From: Rhizobium sp. SEMIA4064
GTDB taxonomy: Bacteria; Pseudomonadota; Alphaproteobacteria; Rhizobiales; Rhizobiaceae
Direction of reading: 5' to 3'
Assembly (NCBI RefSeq): GCF_003025035.1
Contig: NZ_PYJN01000018.1
Span: 1 to 64,000, forward strand
Length of the DNA stretch: 64,000 nucleotides
Position numbers and translations under genes: made by a program. The notes under the pieces were generated by a model that was not told the DNA's origin, did no database searches, and was given only the letters and a program-made list of their open reading frames with translations. Positions 45,122 through 55,004 of the stretch are shown here, in pieces. The first letter of the stretch is position 1. Each line of letters starts with the position of its first letter.

Positions 45122-45691
45122 GACTACCTCTGGCTTGCCCCCATATAATCAGGAACGGAGCGCATTGCCACGAGAACCCTCCGCCACGCCCGCTATTCAC
45201 AGCCTTCTCGCTGGATAGTCGAATTCAACTTTTCCGATCACAACTCCGTGAAAGCTTCGGCACAATTCATGTCCGTGCCCCTGGTTGGGAGGCGGTTTTC
45301 GGCATCGTCAGAGGCAGGATCAGGTCCAGCTTTTCCCGCCTATATGTGCATCGCAAAAACCCGGCACCACAGCTAGACCGTGCCGAAAACTTCGCAAAAG
45401 CAAAGAGTTACTGATTATAAGGATGAGCAGTTAAGGGCGAAAAACGACGCAAGCGGCAACCGTTGCCGAAGGTCGAAAGGCGCGCGTTCTTCCCTGCCGG
45501 TGGCGCATTTGAGGCATAGTTCGTAAGCCAAACATTATTTTTTTGTAATTTGATTGTTGGTGTGCAGCGCAATAGCTTTCTTCTCACGGGACGAGACAAG
45601 CCGGCGAACAAATGCTTCGCGACGCGACATGCCTAGACGCCCCGACGGACAGGAAGCCAGAGGTACAGGTTTCCAGTTTGGGAGAATTCAA
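45122..45691. other. Intergenic region upstream of dnaG
   Basis: 570 bp without a recognisable gene. It must contain the dnaG promoter and that of the small gene at 45,692. Short frames on both strands lack ribosome sites and coding character. I saw no strong hairpin or repeat. Confidence 0.5.
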
Positions 45692-45934
45692 ATGCGCGTT
45701 CTGCTCGTACCCTTTGCTGCCGCTGCCCTCTTCGCCACAGCTAACTATAGCTCGGCTACGACAACGCAGGGTGTAGCACCGGCGGTGACGACGAACGTGC
45801 TTTATACCGGGGCCGATTATCAGGTACCCGTTGATATGAAAGTTCCGGCCCTCAAAGCCGGCATCAAGGTTCAGATATCCTGGTTGCAGTCGCAAGGCAT
45901 GGATTCGCCAGAGCAAGTCAGGATCATCAAGTAA
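45692..45934 (+). CDS. Small secreted protein of unknown function
   Basis: An 80-residue precursor with a GGGAG ribosome site before the ATG at 45692. Signal peptide: MRVLLVPFAAAALFATANYS, cleaved near SSA-TTT. The mature 55 residues (VLYTGADYQVPVDMKVPALK, then a Trp-containing tail) have no Cys and no known motif. A longer frame to 45554 exists, but its upstream part is not coding-like. Two strong hairpins follow. Confidence 0.65.
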   Translation: MRVLLVPFAAAALFATANYSSATTTQGVAPAVTTNVLYTGADYQVPVDMKVPALKAGIKVQISWLQSQGMDSPEQVRIIK

Positions 45935-45945
45935 AGTTCACCCAT

Positions 45946-45992
45946 ACCCAGGTGAGGCACCATCCCTACCCCCGGCGCCGCCTCACCTGGGT
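45946..45992 (+). terminator. Hairpin after the small secreted protein gene
   Basis: ACCCAGGTGAGGC and GCCTCACCTGGGT form a perfect 13-bp stem with a C-rich loop. It starts 12 bp after the stop codon. The T run after it is weak (GCCTTTGC), so termination may be partial or the structure may protect the mRNA. Confidence 0.65.
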
Positions 45993-46056
45993 GCCTTTGC
46001 AAAAGACGTTTGATTTTTGGGCCCCACCCTGCGTCATCAAACGCCTGCAAAGCGCA

Positions 46057-46089
46057 AGAAGGCAGGAGCTCCCCCAGCTCCTGCCTTCT
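46057..46089 (+). terminator. Perfect 14-bp hairpin with CCCCC loop
   Basis: AGAAGGCAGGAGCT and AGCTCCTGCCTTCT pair fully around CCCCC, followed by CTATTTGC. It is strong enough to act as a terminator in tandem with the preceding hairpin. Because the upstream arm is A-rich, it may work in both directions. Confidence 0.65.
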
Positions 46090-46278
46090 CTATTTGCGGT
46101 CAAGGGTGGCGCAAAGCGCGCTAAATTCGACGCCGTTTCGGCGATTGCCCCCAGCTCATCAAAGCTCTAGCCGGAGCGGATATATTAGCAATACTCCATT
46201 TACGCCATGACATCCAAATTCAATTGACAATTGACACCGCCGCGCCGATGAATTCCCCGGCTCATTGGAAATCTTCAT

Positions 46279-47181
46279 ATGTCATTCGTTGCGGAAGAAC
46301 TTGCCTCTGATCTTCGTTTCTTCACAATTGTTCTCGGCTGCTCGCGCGAGATGGTTGCCGCATACGTTGGCAATCCACGCATGAGCTCTGTTTTTGCTTC
46401 CCAGCAACGTTGGCTGATGGCCCAAGCCGGCCTCGGACTGCATTACGGCGGAATAGACGGAGAGCCGCCGGGCTTCTATGCCCGCCGCTTTGTGGATTAC
46501 GTTCTCAAACATGAGATCGCCAGCCACAATACGGCGCTGAGCTTCATCCAGGAAATGCTCGCCTATCGCTATATGCGCCATCTGCCCGACTCACCCGACA
46601 AGCGCCTGCGCCCGATCGAGCCGACCGAAGCGGCGGTCGAACAGCTCGCGAAATGGTTTTATATCCACCTCATGGTGCTCGACAGCCTGGATGGCAGCCA
46701 GCGGATTGCGACTTTTGTCGAACGACCGGAACTCGTTGCAGTGCTGCAGCCGACAGTCGCATCCAGAATCATTGCCAGCGACCGAGTTCGCCATCCCGGC
46801 GAGACCTTCGATCTCTTCACCTGGGCAAATTCCGGCGGCGTCATCATGGATTATCTGATCTCCCGCATCGGAACGATGGATCCGACGGCGGCGAGAATGG
46901 ATATCGGTCCGATTTCGTTCAGCGAGATCTGCGAACGCTTCCTGATCTCCAGAACGCATGTGAAACGGCTGATGAGCAAGGCATCGGCGATGGGAAGCGT
47001 GGGCTGGGTCGGCAGTCCGGGCAAGAGCCACTTCTGGCTCTCCCGCGGCTTCATTCAGGAATATTGGGACTACCAGGCCGAAAAATTCGCCATCATCGGC
47101 AATGTCTGGGAAGAAACCGTCGGCGCGCAGCCCGAGCCCGCACCGACGGAGCAACAAAGACTTACTTCAGCAGCTCTTTGA
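46279..47181 (+). CDS. Hypothetical protein with C-terminal helix-turn-helix
   Basis: A 300-residue soluble protein. I do not recognise the N-terminal 200 residues (MSFVAEELASDLRFFTIVLG, ASQQRWLMAQAGLGLHYG). Residues about 210-250 (DIGPISFSEICERFLISRTH, VKRLMSKASAMG) read as a helix-turn-helix, followed by a wing-like VGWVGSPGKSHFWLSRGF. It is likely a regulator. The ATG has no clear ribosome site. The last 20 bases overlap the end of the convergent GatB/YqeY gene, so antisense overlap between the two messages is unavoidable. Confidence 0.7.
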   Translation: MSFVAEELASDLRFFTIVLGCSREMVAAYVGNPRMSSVFASQQRWLMAQAGLGLHYGGIDGEPPGFYARRFVDYVLKHEIASHNTALSFIQEMLAYRYMRHLPDSPDKRLRPIEPTEAAVEQLAKWFYIHLMVLDSLDGSQRIATFVERPELVAVLQPTVASRIIASDRVRHPGETFDLFTWANSGGVIMDYLISRIGTMDPTAARMDIGPISFSEICERFLISRTHVKRLMSKASAMGSVGWVGSPGKSHFWLSRGFIQEYWDYQAEKFAIIGNVWEETVGAQPEPAPTEQQRLTSAAL

Positions 47182-47614
47182 GGATCGCCGAAGCCTTGGC
47201 GAAATCCATCTGCCCGGCATAGCGCTCGCGCAGGGCGGCGACGCACTTGCCCATGTCCTTCAGACCCTGCGCACCCAGTTCCGCCACGACGGCGACGCAG
47301 ATCTCGCGCACCTTCTCGTCGGAAAGCTGCTCAGGCATGAAGCCCTGGATAACAGCGATTTCCTCGCGTTCCTTGTCGGCCAGTTCCGGACGTCCGCCAT
47401 CCATGTAGATCTTCACCGACTCTTCGCGCTGCTTGATCATCTTGGCGAGCAACTGCAGAATCTCGTCGTCGCTTGCCTGTTCCTTGCCGAGACCACGATT
47501 GGCAATGTCCTTGTCCTTGATCGCGGCGAGGATGAGGCGCACGGTCGAAAGCCTCGCCGCGTCCTTGGCCTTCATGGCATCTTTCTGGGCGTTGGAAAGC
47601 GTTTCGCGGATCAT
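47162..47614 (-). CDS. GatB/YqeY domain-containing protein
   Basis: A 150-residue protein. MIRETLSNAQKDAMKAKDAA, then RLSTVRLILAAIKDKDIANR and QGFMPEQLSDEKVREICVAV, are the YqeY signature. The domain is the tRNA-binding tail of GatB, but stand-alone YqeY has no proven function. It is divergent from carA, as in many Alphaproteobacteria. In those genomes it usually precedes dnaG-rpoD. Confidence 0.93.
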   Translation of the reverse strand: MIRETLSNAQKDAMKAKDAARLSTVRLILAAIKDKDIANRGLGKEQASDDEILQLLAKMIKQREESVKIYMDGGRPELADKEREEIAVIQGFMPEQLSDEKVREICVAVVAELGAQGLKDMGKCVAALRERYAGQMDFAKASAILKELLK

Positions 47615-47916
47615 GTCTTAAACTCCTTAAGCAAGCCGGCGACGATCGCCTAGCCTCTCATTTCACGTTGCCAGTCTCATAGACCATCAGCGGCGATCAA
47701 TGCAATTACATCAGGTTTGCTCGAAAGCCGGCGAATTCCTTGGCGGGAAACGAACGGGGCGCATTGACCGACACGCCTTGTTTGGCTATGTCCAGCACCT
47801 GCACATTAGATCGATATGAAGGTCTCAAGCCGCGACGCACGTCGCCGGCTGCAATCGGCACAAACATGGCGGAAGCCCACGGTCTTTTCAAGGCCGCGCA
47901 CGACGCCGGAAACGGG
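47615..47916. other. Divergent region between GatB/YqeY gene and carA
   Basis: 302 bp that must hold the promoters for both genes. The carA frame is open back to 47,740 but without coding character. I saw no PyrR, arginine operator or other recognisable regulatory element. Confidence 0.45.
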
Positions 47917-49131
47917 ATGACAATGACCGCGACAGCCCCATGGACAACTGAAAAGCCGAGTGCCCTGCTCGTTCTCGCCGACGGCACCGTAATCGAAGGC
48001 AAGGGTATCGGCGCGACCGGCAAGGTCCAAGCCGAAGTCTGCTTCAACACGGCGCTGACCGGCTACGAGGAAATCCTGACCGACCCCTCCTATCTCGGCC
48101 AGATCGTTACCTTCACCTTCCCCCATATCGGCAATGTCGGCACCAATGACGAAGACATCGAAGATCTGACGCCTGCCGCCCGGCATGGCGCCGTCGGCGT
48201 CGTCTTCAAGGCCGATATCACCGATCCCTCGAACTACCGCGCCGCAAAGCATCTCGACCAGTGGCTGAAGGCTCGCGGCATCATCGGCATGTGCGGCATC
48301 GACACCCGCGCGCTGACCGCCTGGATCCGCGAAAACGGCATGCCCAACGGCGTCATCGCCCATGATCCGAACGGCGTCTTCGATATCGAGCAATTGAAGG
48401 CGGATGCGAAGTCCTGGAGCGGCCTGGAAGGCCTCGACCTCGCCAAGGTCGCCACGTCAGGCCAATCGTCGCAATGGTCCCAGACGCCTTGGATTTGGAA
48501 CGAAGGCTACGGCGAACTCAACGCCGACGATGCCAAATATCACGTCGTCTGCCTCGATTACGGCGTCAAGCGCAATATCCTGCGCCTCTTCTCAGGCCTC
48601 GATTGCAAGGTCACCGTATTGCCGGCGACCGCATCCACCGATGATGTCTTGGCTTTGAAGCCCGACGGTATTTTCCTGTCGAACGGTCCGGGCGACCCGG
48701 CGGCAACCGGCGAATATGCCGTGCCTGTCATCAAGGACCTGCTGAAGACCGAAATCCCGTTGTTCGGCATCTGCCTCGGTCACCAGATGCTCGGCCTCGC
48801 GCTCGGCGCCAAGACGGCGAAGATGCATCAGGGTCACCACGGCGCCAACCATCCGGTCAAGGATCACACGACGGGCAAGGTCGAGATCGTCTCGATGAAC
48901 CATGGCTTCGCAGTCGACTCGAGCTCGCTCCCACAAGGCGTTGAGGAGACTCACGTTTCGCTGTTCGACGGCAGCAATTGCGGCCTGCGCGTTTCCGGCA
49001 AGCCGGTCTTCTCCGTGCAGCATCACCCGGAAGCCTCTCCGGGCCCCCAGGACAGCCACTACCTCTTCCGCCGCTTCGTCAATCTGGTGCGCGAGAAGAA
49101 GGGCGAACCGGCTTTGGCCGAGCGCGCCTGA
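47917..49131 (+). CDS. carA: Carbamoyl-phosphate synthase small subunit
   Basis: A 404-residue glutaminase subunit that feeds ammonia to CarB for arginine and pyrimidine synthesis. The N-terminal domain has GATGKVQAEVCFNTALTGYE. The class I glutamine amidotransferase triad is Cys286 in FGICLGHQMLGLALG, His370 and Glu372 in VQHHPEASPGP. The start ATG at 47917 has GGAAACGGG upstream; an ATG two codons later is an alternative. carB lies about 8.5 kb away on the same strand. Confidence 0.96.
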   Translation: MTMTATAPWTTEKPSALLVLADGTVIEGKGIGATGKVQAEVCFNTALTGYEEILTDPSYLGQIVTFTFPHIGNVGTNDEDIEDLTPAARHGAVGVVFKADITDPSNYRAAKHLDQWLKARGIIGMCGIDTRALTAWIRENGMPNGVIAHDPNGVFDIEQLKADAKSWSGLEGLDLAKVATSGQSSQWSQTPWIWNEGYGELNADDAKYHVVCLDYGVKRNILRLFSGLDCKVTVLPATASTDDVLALKPDGIFLSNGPGDPAATGEYAVPVIKDLLKTEIPLFGICLGHQMLGLALGAKTAKMHQGHHGANHPVKDHTTGKVEIVSMNHGFAVDSSSLPQGVEETHVSLFDGSNCGLRVSGKPVFSVQHHPEASPGPQDSHYLFRRFVNLVREKKGEPALAERA

Positions 49132-49157
49132 GCGCATCAGCCGCCTAACACATAAGA

Positions 49158-49194
49158 AAGCCTCGGATTCGCGATCAATCCGAGGCTTTTTTTT
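49158..49194 (+). terminator. Rho-independent terminator after carA
   Basis: AAGCCTCGGATT and AATCCGAGGCTT pair perfectly around CGCGATC and are followed by an uninterrupted run of T. Confidence 0.92.
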
Positions 49195-49214
49195 ACGCGT
49201 CAAGTTGGGAGGTA

Positions 49215-49318
49215 TAGAGCACTTCCAGGAAAAGTGCGCAGCGGTTTTCCGTCCGGAATGCGCAAAAACAAAGGGATAGAGCGGGAAAGCGATTCCGTGA
49301 AACGCTGAACCGCTCTAT
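49215..49318. repeat. Rhizobial intergenic palindromic repeat (RIME/REP-like)
   Basis: The stretch opening AGAGCACTTCCAGGAAAAGT and containing GCGGTTTTCCGTCCGGAATG looks like the family of repeats scattered between genes of Rhizobium. Its right part has the inverted repeat ATAGAGCGG (49276-49284) and CCGCTCTAT (49310-49318), with a nested AGCG/CGCT. It lies between the carA terminator and the EVE gene. The assignment is from memory of such repeats; a genome-wide copy count would decide. Confidence 0.65.
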
Positions 49319-49332
49319 GTCTTCACATCGGC

Positions 49333-49905
49333 TTACGCCTGCAGGCGACGCTGCTTTACGACTTCCAGTTCGCTCATCATGATCTCCTGCAGGAATTCGA
49401 AATCGGACTGTCCAAAGTCGACGAGCCCGAATCTCAATCTGTAGCCCCAGTTCTTATCCTGGGTAAAATCCAGCCAACCCAGCAAGGGACGAAGCGGCTG
49501 CTCGGGCGCATCGAGCCAATCGACATCGCGCCGATAGGCTTTTCCGCAATCCATCTGCGCCTGATAAACCCCGCCCTCGCGGACATAGCCGATGGCCGTG
49601 AAGCTTTGGAAACCGTCCCGGTCTCCCATCGTCAGCGATGGCGAATAATAGACGATGCCGTCACCCGGCTTGATGCGCTTCAGCGGACCCGGCTTGCCGT
49701 GGCAAACCTGCATGAAGCCATGTTCGCGCCCGAGGCGAACGTGCTCCGTGGAAGCCACTGCCAGCCAATAGGATTTCTCGGCAGGCTTGGGTTCTCCGCG
49801 AGACACGTTGGCATGCGGCAGGAGGCGCACCGGTGCACCCTGACTGATCGATTCTTCCCGCGGGAACAGCGCGGCATCGTTACGATTGCTTGCCTTGAAA
49901 ATCAT
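49333..49905 (-). CDS. EVE domain-containing protein
   Basis: A 190-residue protein from the ATG at 49905 (GGGAG ribosome site). The EVE core is [20 protein letters not shown], then [20 protein letters not shown] and [23 protein letters not shown] is a PUA-like domain that binds modified DNA or RNA bases and occurs in restriction and RNA-modification contexts. An N-terminal extension of about 40 residues precedes it. No defence genes are adjacent, so its target is open. A perfect inverted repeat sits 16 bp upstream of the start. Confidence 0.88.
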   Translation of the reverse strand: MIFKASNRNDAALFPREESISQGAPVRLLPHANVSRGEPKPAEKSYWLAVASTEHVRLGREHGFMQVCHGKPGPLKRIKPGDGIVYYSPSLTMGDRDGFQSFTAIGYVREGGVYQAQMDCGKAYRRDVDWLDAPEQPLRPLLGWLDFTQDKNWGYRLRFGLVDFGQSDFEFLQEIMMSELEVVKQRRLQA

Positions 49906-49920
49906 GATCGTCTCCCGTCG

Positions 49921-49935
49921 TTGGTATGGCACCAA
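49921..49935 (-). promoter_or_regulatory. Candidate operator upstream of the EVE gene
   Basis: TTGGT-ATGGC-ACCAA is a perfect 5-bp inverted repeat with 5-base spacing, 16 bp before the EVE start codon, where a repressor could act. Confidence 0.4.
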
Positions 49936-50001
49936 TATAGACGACCATGCTGTCAATTTTTGTCAGCAGTCTTGCCCGCTCCGGCGTCAAATTGACCGGC
50001 G

Positions 50002-51399
50002 TCAGCCAGCCAATTTCTCCGAGCGCACCAGGATGTAGAACCGCGTGCAGAGCATCGTTGCGGCCGAGGCCAGCCCCAGAAGAAAGCCGAACCAGATACC
50101 GATCCCACCGAAGCCAAGCGGGAAGGCAAGCAGCCATGCCAGGAAGAAACCGATCGGCCAATAGGCGATCAGCGCCATGATCATCGGCACGCGCGCGTCC
50201 TTCAAACCGCGCAGCAGACCGCTGGCGATTGCCTGCAGTCCATCCACAAGCTGGAACAGGCCGGCCACGACGATCAGCGGCGCCGCATAGGCGAGCACCT
50301 GCGGCGCTTCTGCCGACTTGACGTCAAGGAACCAGCTTCCCAGCCACGCCGGCGCCGTCGCGAACAGGATGCTGCCGCAGAGCGCAATGCAGCTCGAAAC
50401 GATAAGCGCCACGATTGCCGCGCGCTTTAGGCCGAGATGATCACCCTGCCCGTGCGCAACACCGACCCGCACGGTCGCCGCCTGGCTGAGGCCGAGCGGG
50501 ATCATGAAGGCGATCGACGCCCACTGCAGCGCGATACCATGCGCGGCGAGCTCAATCGTACCGATCTGCCCCATCAACAGCGAAGCGGCCGTAAACAGGC
50601 TGACCTCGGCCAGAACCGTGATGCTGATTGGAAAGCCAAGGCGAACGACTTCCCAGAGCGCATGCCAATCCGGCCGCCAAAGACGGACGAAGATTTCGTA
50701 GCGGCGCGTCTCTTCGCGGCTCTGCACATAGCCGAGAATGAACAGGAACCCCGCCGTCTGCACCGCAACGGAGACGATCGCCGCACCATGCAGCCCGAGC
50801 GCCGGCATGCCGAAATGGCCGAGCACCAGGCAGTAGGCAAGCACCGCATTCATCACCAGCATGGCAATGGTGACCTTGAGGATGATGCCGGCGCGGCCAA
50901 TGGCGCTCACGAGTGCGCGAATGACGTTGTAAAGCAGCCCCGGCAGCACGGCGAAGTGGCCGATCGCAATATAGCCGCTCGCAAGCCTCGCGACATCCGG
51001 CTTTTGCCCAGCCGCAAGAAGGATCTGCTCCGAATAAAGAAAGGCCGGCTGCGCCACCAGCCAATAGGCCGTGACGACCCATAGGCCCATGCGCAATGCA
51101 CGGCGCACCGAAGCCACATCGCCCCTACCATAGGCCTGAGCCACCAGCGGTACGACGGCGATGGAAAAGCCCGAACCGAAAATCAGGATCGTGAAGAGAA
51201 ACTGCGCAGAGAGCACCATGGCTGCCAGTTGCTCGGCACCGAGACGGCCGACGATCATCACATCCGTTGTGTTGATGCCAAGCTGCGCCAGTTGCGCGCC
51301 GATCAGCGGTATGCCGAGCGCCAGGGTGGCGCGGACATGCGCAGACCACGAATTATTATTGTCGTGCGCGAAGGGGCGCGCAGCTACCGGCGTATCCAT
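50002..51399 (-). CDS. MATE family efflux transporter (NorM-like)
   Basis: A 465-residue protein with 12 membrane helices in two MATE halves. Seen are GIPLIGAQLAQLGINTTDVM near the N-terminus, the repeated GFPISITVLAEVSLFTAASL in the second half, and ASIAFMIPLGLSQAATVRVG. MATE proteins export cationic drugs or metabolites using Na+ or H+. The substrate is unknown. It is a single gene downstream of a TetA-like gene on the same strand. Confidence 0.93.
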   Translation of the reverse strand: MDTPVAARPFAHDNNNSWSAHVRATLALGIPLIGAQLAQLGINTTDVMIVGRLGAEQLAAMVLSAQFLFTILIFGSGFSIAVVPLVAQAYGRGDVASVRRALRMGLWVVTAYWLVAQPAFLYSEQILLAAGQKPDVARLASGYIAIGHFAVLPGLLYNVIRALVSAIGRAGIILKVTIAMLVMNAVLAYCLVLGHFGMPALGLHGAAIVSVAVQTAGFLFILGYVQSREETRRYEIFVRLWRPDWHALWEVVRLGFPISITVLAEVSLFTAASLLMGQIGTIELAAHGIALQWASIAFMIPLGLSQAATVRVGVAHGQGDHLGLKRAAIVALIVSSCIALCGSILFATAPAWLGSWFLDVKSAEAPQVLAYAAPLIVVAGLFQLVDGLQAIASGLLRGLKDARVPMIMALIAYWPIGFFLAWLLAFPLGFGGIGIWFGFLLGLASAATMLCTRFYILVRSEKLAG

Positions 51400-51511
51400 C
51401 TTGAAAACTCGATTTAAGAAAGCGCAAACCGCCTACCCAGGGGTGCGCAAGCCCATCGGCTTAGCGCAACTTGACCCGAAAAGCCAGTCGGCAAAACCCC
51501 GATGCTGAAGA

Positions 51512-51542
51512 ATTCATCATATCATCAAAATATCTGATGAAT
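51512..51542. repeat. Inverted repeat between MATE and TetA-like genes
   Basis: ATTCATCA (51512-51519) and TGATGAAT (51535-51542) pair perfectly with a 15-base spacer. The repeat directly adjoins the stop codon of the TetA-like gene, in an AT-rich patch. It may be an operator or a weak terminator. Confidence 0.4.
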
Positions 51543-51544
51543 AT

Positions 51545-52801
51545 TTAGGCCACTTCCTGAACGGCCGGTTCCACCGCGGCTTTCGATTCGTTCTTGTGCA
51601 CCTTGGCAACAAAGACGAACACTGCGGCCGCAATCAGCAACGCGGACATGATGAATGGAGCGCCCGCGAAAGCCACGGGCGCCGATGGTGCGGTAAAATA
51701 GCGAAACAGGTAGGGAAACAGCACCGGTCCGATGATCGCAGTAATGCTGGTCAGGCTGCCGAGAGCGCCTTGCAGCTCGCCCTGTGCCGATGGGGGCACC
51801 TTGCTTGCTGCAATGGAGCGCAGCGGCGCGTCTGCAACGTTTTCGATCACCGTGACTACGATCACCGCATAGACCATCCAGCCCTGCCACGCGAAGGCAT
51901 ATCCCAGCAAGCCGATGCCGGAAAAGACGAGCCCGAACACCACGGTCTTCCATTCGCCGAGCACCGGCACGATGCGAGGCATAGCAAAACCCATCACCAG
52001 CGCCATGCCAATGCCATAGGTGCCGAGCGAAAGGCCGATTTCCAGCGAGGTCCATCCATAACGATAGGAGCTGACGAAGGACCAGACCGCCGGAAAGACA
52101 CCATGCGCCAACCAGTTGAAGAACATGACGACGAAGACCCAACCAAGGCCCTGATAGCGGCGCACTTGCCGCAATGCGCCGAGCGGACTGGCACGCCAAA
52201 ATTCGAACCGGCGGCGGTTCCTCGCTTCCAGCGTTTCCGGAAGGAGGAAATAGGCGCCGATAAAGTTCAGGAGCGACAGCGCTGCCGCACCATAAAAGGG
52301 AGCGCGCGGGCCGAATTCACCGAGGAAACCGCCGATCACAGGTCCGAGCACGAAGCCGACGCCGAAGGCCATGCCGATCAACCCGAAATTCTTAGCCCGG
52401 TTCTCGTCATTGCTGATGTCGGCGATGTAGGCGGAGCACGTCGAGAAGCTTGCTCCGCTAATACCGGCTAGGATGCGGCCGGCGAACAATATCCAGTAGC
52501 TGCCGGCGATCGCGCAGATGAAATTGTCGATCGCGAAGGTCAGCACGGAAGCGAGCAGGATCGGACGACGGCCGAAACGGTCGCTCAGATTACCAATCAG
52601 CGGCGAGAACAGGAATTGCATGGCAGCATAGGCAAGCAACAGCCAGCCGCCATCCGTGGCCGCCTCGCTGACCGAAGCGCCCGTCAGTTCCTCGAGGTAT
52701 TTCGGCATGACCGGCATGATGATGGCAATGCCGATGACATCGAGGAAGAGGATGACAAAGACGAGGAAAAGGCCGCGACGTACAAATTTCTGATCGATCA
52801 T
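51545..52801 (-). CDS. MFS transporter, TetA-like
   Basis: A 418-residue protein with 12 membrane helices. The motif-A loop is [20 protein letters not shown], and the N-terminal [20 protein letters not shown] and helix-5 motif [18 protein letters not shown] are those of the TetA/DHA1 drug-proton antiporters. Chromosomal TetA-like genes in rhizobia often have other substrates, so tetracycline resistance should not be assumed. The gene lies between a MATE exporter and a LysR regulator on the same strand. Confidence 0.9.
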   Translation of the reverse strand: MIDQKFVRRGLFLVFVILFLDVIGIAIIMPVMPKYLEELTGASVSEAATDGGWLLLAYAAMQFLFSPLIGNLSDRFGRRPILLASVLTFAIDNFICAIAGSYWILFAGRILAGISGASFSTCSAYIADISNDENRAKNFGLIGMAFGVGFVLGPVIGGFLGEFGPRAPFYGAAALSLLNFIGAYFLLPETLEARNRRRFEFWRASPLGALRQVRRYQGLGWVFVVMFFNWLAHGVFPAVWSFVSSYRYGWTSLEIGLSLGTYGIGMALVMGFAMPRIVPVLGEWKTVVFGLVFSGIGLLGYAFAWQGWMVYAVIVVTVIENVADAPLRSIAASKVPPSAQGELQGALGSLTSITAIIGPVLFPYLFRYFTAPSAPVAFAGAPFIMSALLIAAAVFVFVAKVHKNESKAAVEPAVQEVA

Positions 52802-52963
52802 GGAGTTTGCCTATTGGTGGCCCCATCTCCATGAAGAGACAGAACGTGAACGAAAAATCAAAGCGTCCCCATACCGAAAGATTTTGCCGGAAACAATCCG
52901 TGAACGCTTCAATCTTCTTGATTTGCCGCCCGATTTTTTTGATCTTCGGCGCAAAGACGGCGC

Positions 52964-53875
52964 CTATCCTCCGTTCACGCGCCGCTGCTCCAATTTCAGA
53001 AAATCGACGAAGGCTCGAAGCGGCGCCGGCATATGGCGACGGCTTGCGTAATAGAGGAACGGGCCGGGAAAGGCAGTATCCCACTCTTCAAGAACAGGAA
53101 CCAGCTCACCGCTTGCGATCTGCGGCGCGATGAACTCCCTGAAGGTTCGGATGATGCCGAGACCCTCCACGGCAGCGCAGCGTTCGATATCGACTGAATT
53201 GGTGGCGAGAACCATGGGCGGCGAAATGACGATCGTCTCGCCTTCCCTTTCGAACTCCCAAGGAAAGGCCGAACTGCTGAGGAAACGGTGACGGACACAG
53301 CGATGGTCGAGAATGTCGCGCGGGTGACGAGGCGTGCCATTCGCCGCAAGATAGGCCGGCGAAGCGGCGGTAGCATAGCATTGCTGCCGTGGCCCGATCG
53401 GCACGGCGATCATATCCCGTTCCAGCCGCTCGTCGTAACGAATGCCGGCATCATAACCCGCCGCCAGCACATCGATAAAACTGTCTTCGGCGACGATTTC
53501 GACCGAGATACCCGGATAGGCTTTCAGGAAGCGATTGATGATCCCCGGTATGATCACGATGGCGGCCACCGTGGGCACATTGAGCCGCAGCGTCCCGCCG
53601 GGAGTATCGCGGAATGTGTTGATATCGTCGAGTGCTGTGGCGATCTCGCCCATCGCTGGTCCCAGCCGCTCGATCAGCCGCTCGCCGGCCTCTGTCAGCG
53701 TGACGCTACGGGTGGTACGGTTGAGCAGGCGCACACCGAGCCGCTCCTCGAGCCGCCGCAACGCCTCGCTCAATGATGACGCTGAGACATGGCGCTTACG
53801 CGCAGCCTCCCGAAAACTGCGCTCACGGGCGACGGCAGCAAAGGCATCGAGATCGGCAAGCGGCAAATCACTCAT
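52964..53875 (-). CDS. LysR-family transcriptional regulator
   Basis: A 303-residue protein from the ATG at 53875. The helix-turn-helix is FAAVARERSFREAARKRHVS followed by ASSLSEALRRLEERLGVRLL. The effector domain has the CbnR/CrgA-type ending GELVPVLEEWDTAFPGPFLY. It is divergent from the aldo/keto reductase gene with 117 bp between them, the standard position for a LysR target. Confidence 0.93.
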   Translation of the reverse strand: MSDLPLADLDAFAAVARERSFREAARKRHVSASSLSEALRRLEERLGVRLLNRTTRSVTLTEAGERLIERLGPAMGEIATALDDINTFRDTPGGTLRLNVPTVAAIVIIPGIINRFLKAYPGISVEIVAEDSFIDVLAAGYDAGIRYDERLERDMIAVPIGPRQQCYATAASPAYLAANGTPRHPRDILDHRCVRHRFLSSSAFPWEFEREGETIVISPPMVLATNSVDIERCAAVEGLGIIRTFREFIAPQIASGELVPVLEEWDTAFPGPFLYYASRRHMPAPLRAFVDFLKLEQRRVNGG

Positions 53876-53992
53876 TATACAAAATTCCAAACGGCCCGTT
53901 TCAATTTAACCGGATTATCGCACAGCAGGCGATGGAGTAAACCGATCTCGAAGACGCCTCTCGGAGAGCGCCGCTGATGAAGGAGAACTGAA

Positions 53993-54985
<993 letters not shown>

Positions 54986-55004
54986 GAAGGGTCACCTTCT
55001 CCTT

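Larger units (their letters stand above)
45935..46278. other. Intergenic region with two strong hairpins
   Basis: 344 bp holding the hairpins at 45946-45992 and 46057-46089. No gene is visible. A TTGACA occurs near 46,224 and again seven bases later, so a promoter for the gene at 46,279 is possible. Confidence 0.5.

Noticed and set aside
51545..52801. Tetracycline-resistance gene
   Set aside because: The TetA-like fold is clear, but substrate cannot be read from sequence and chromosomal relatives have varied substrates.
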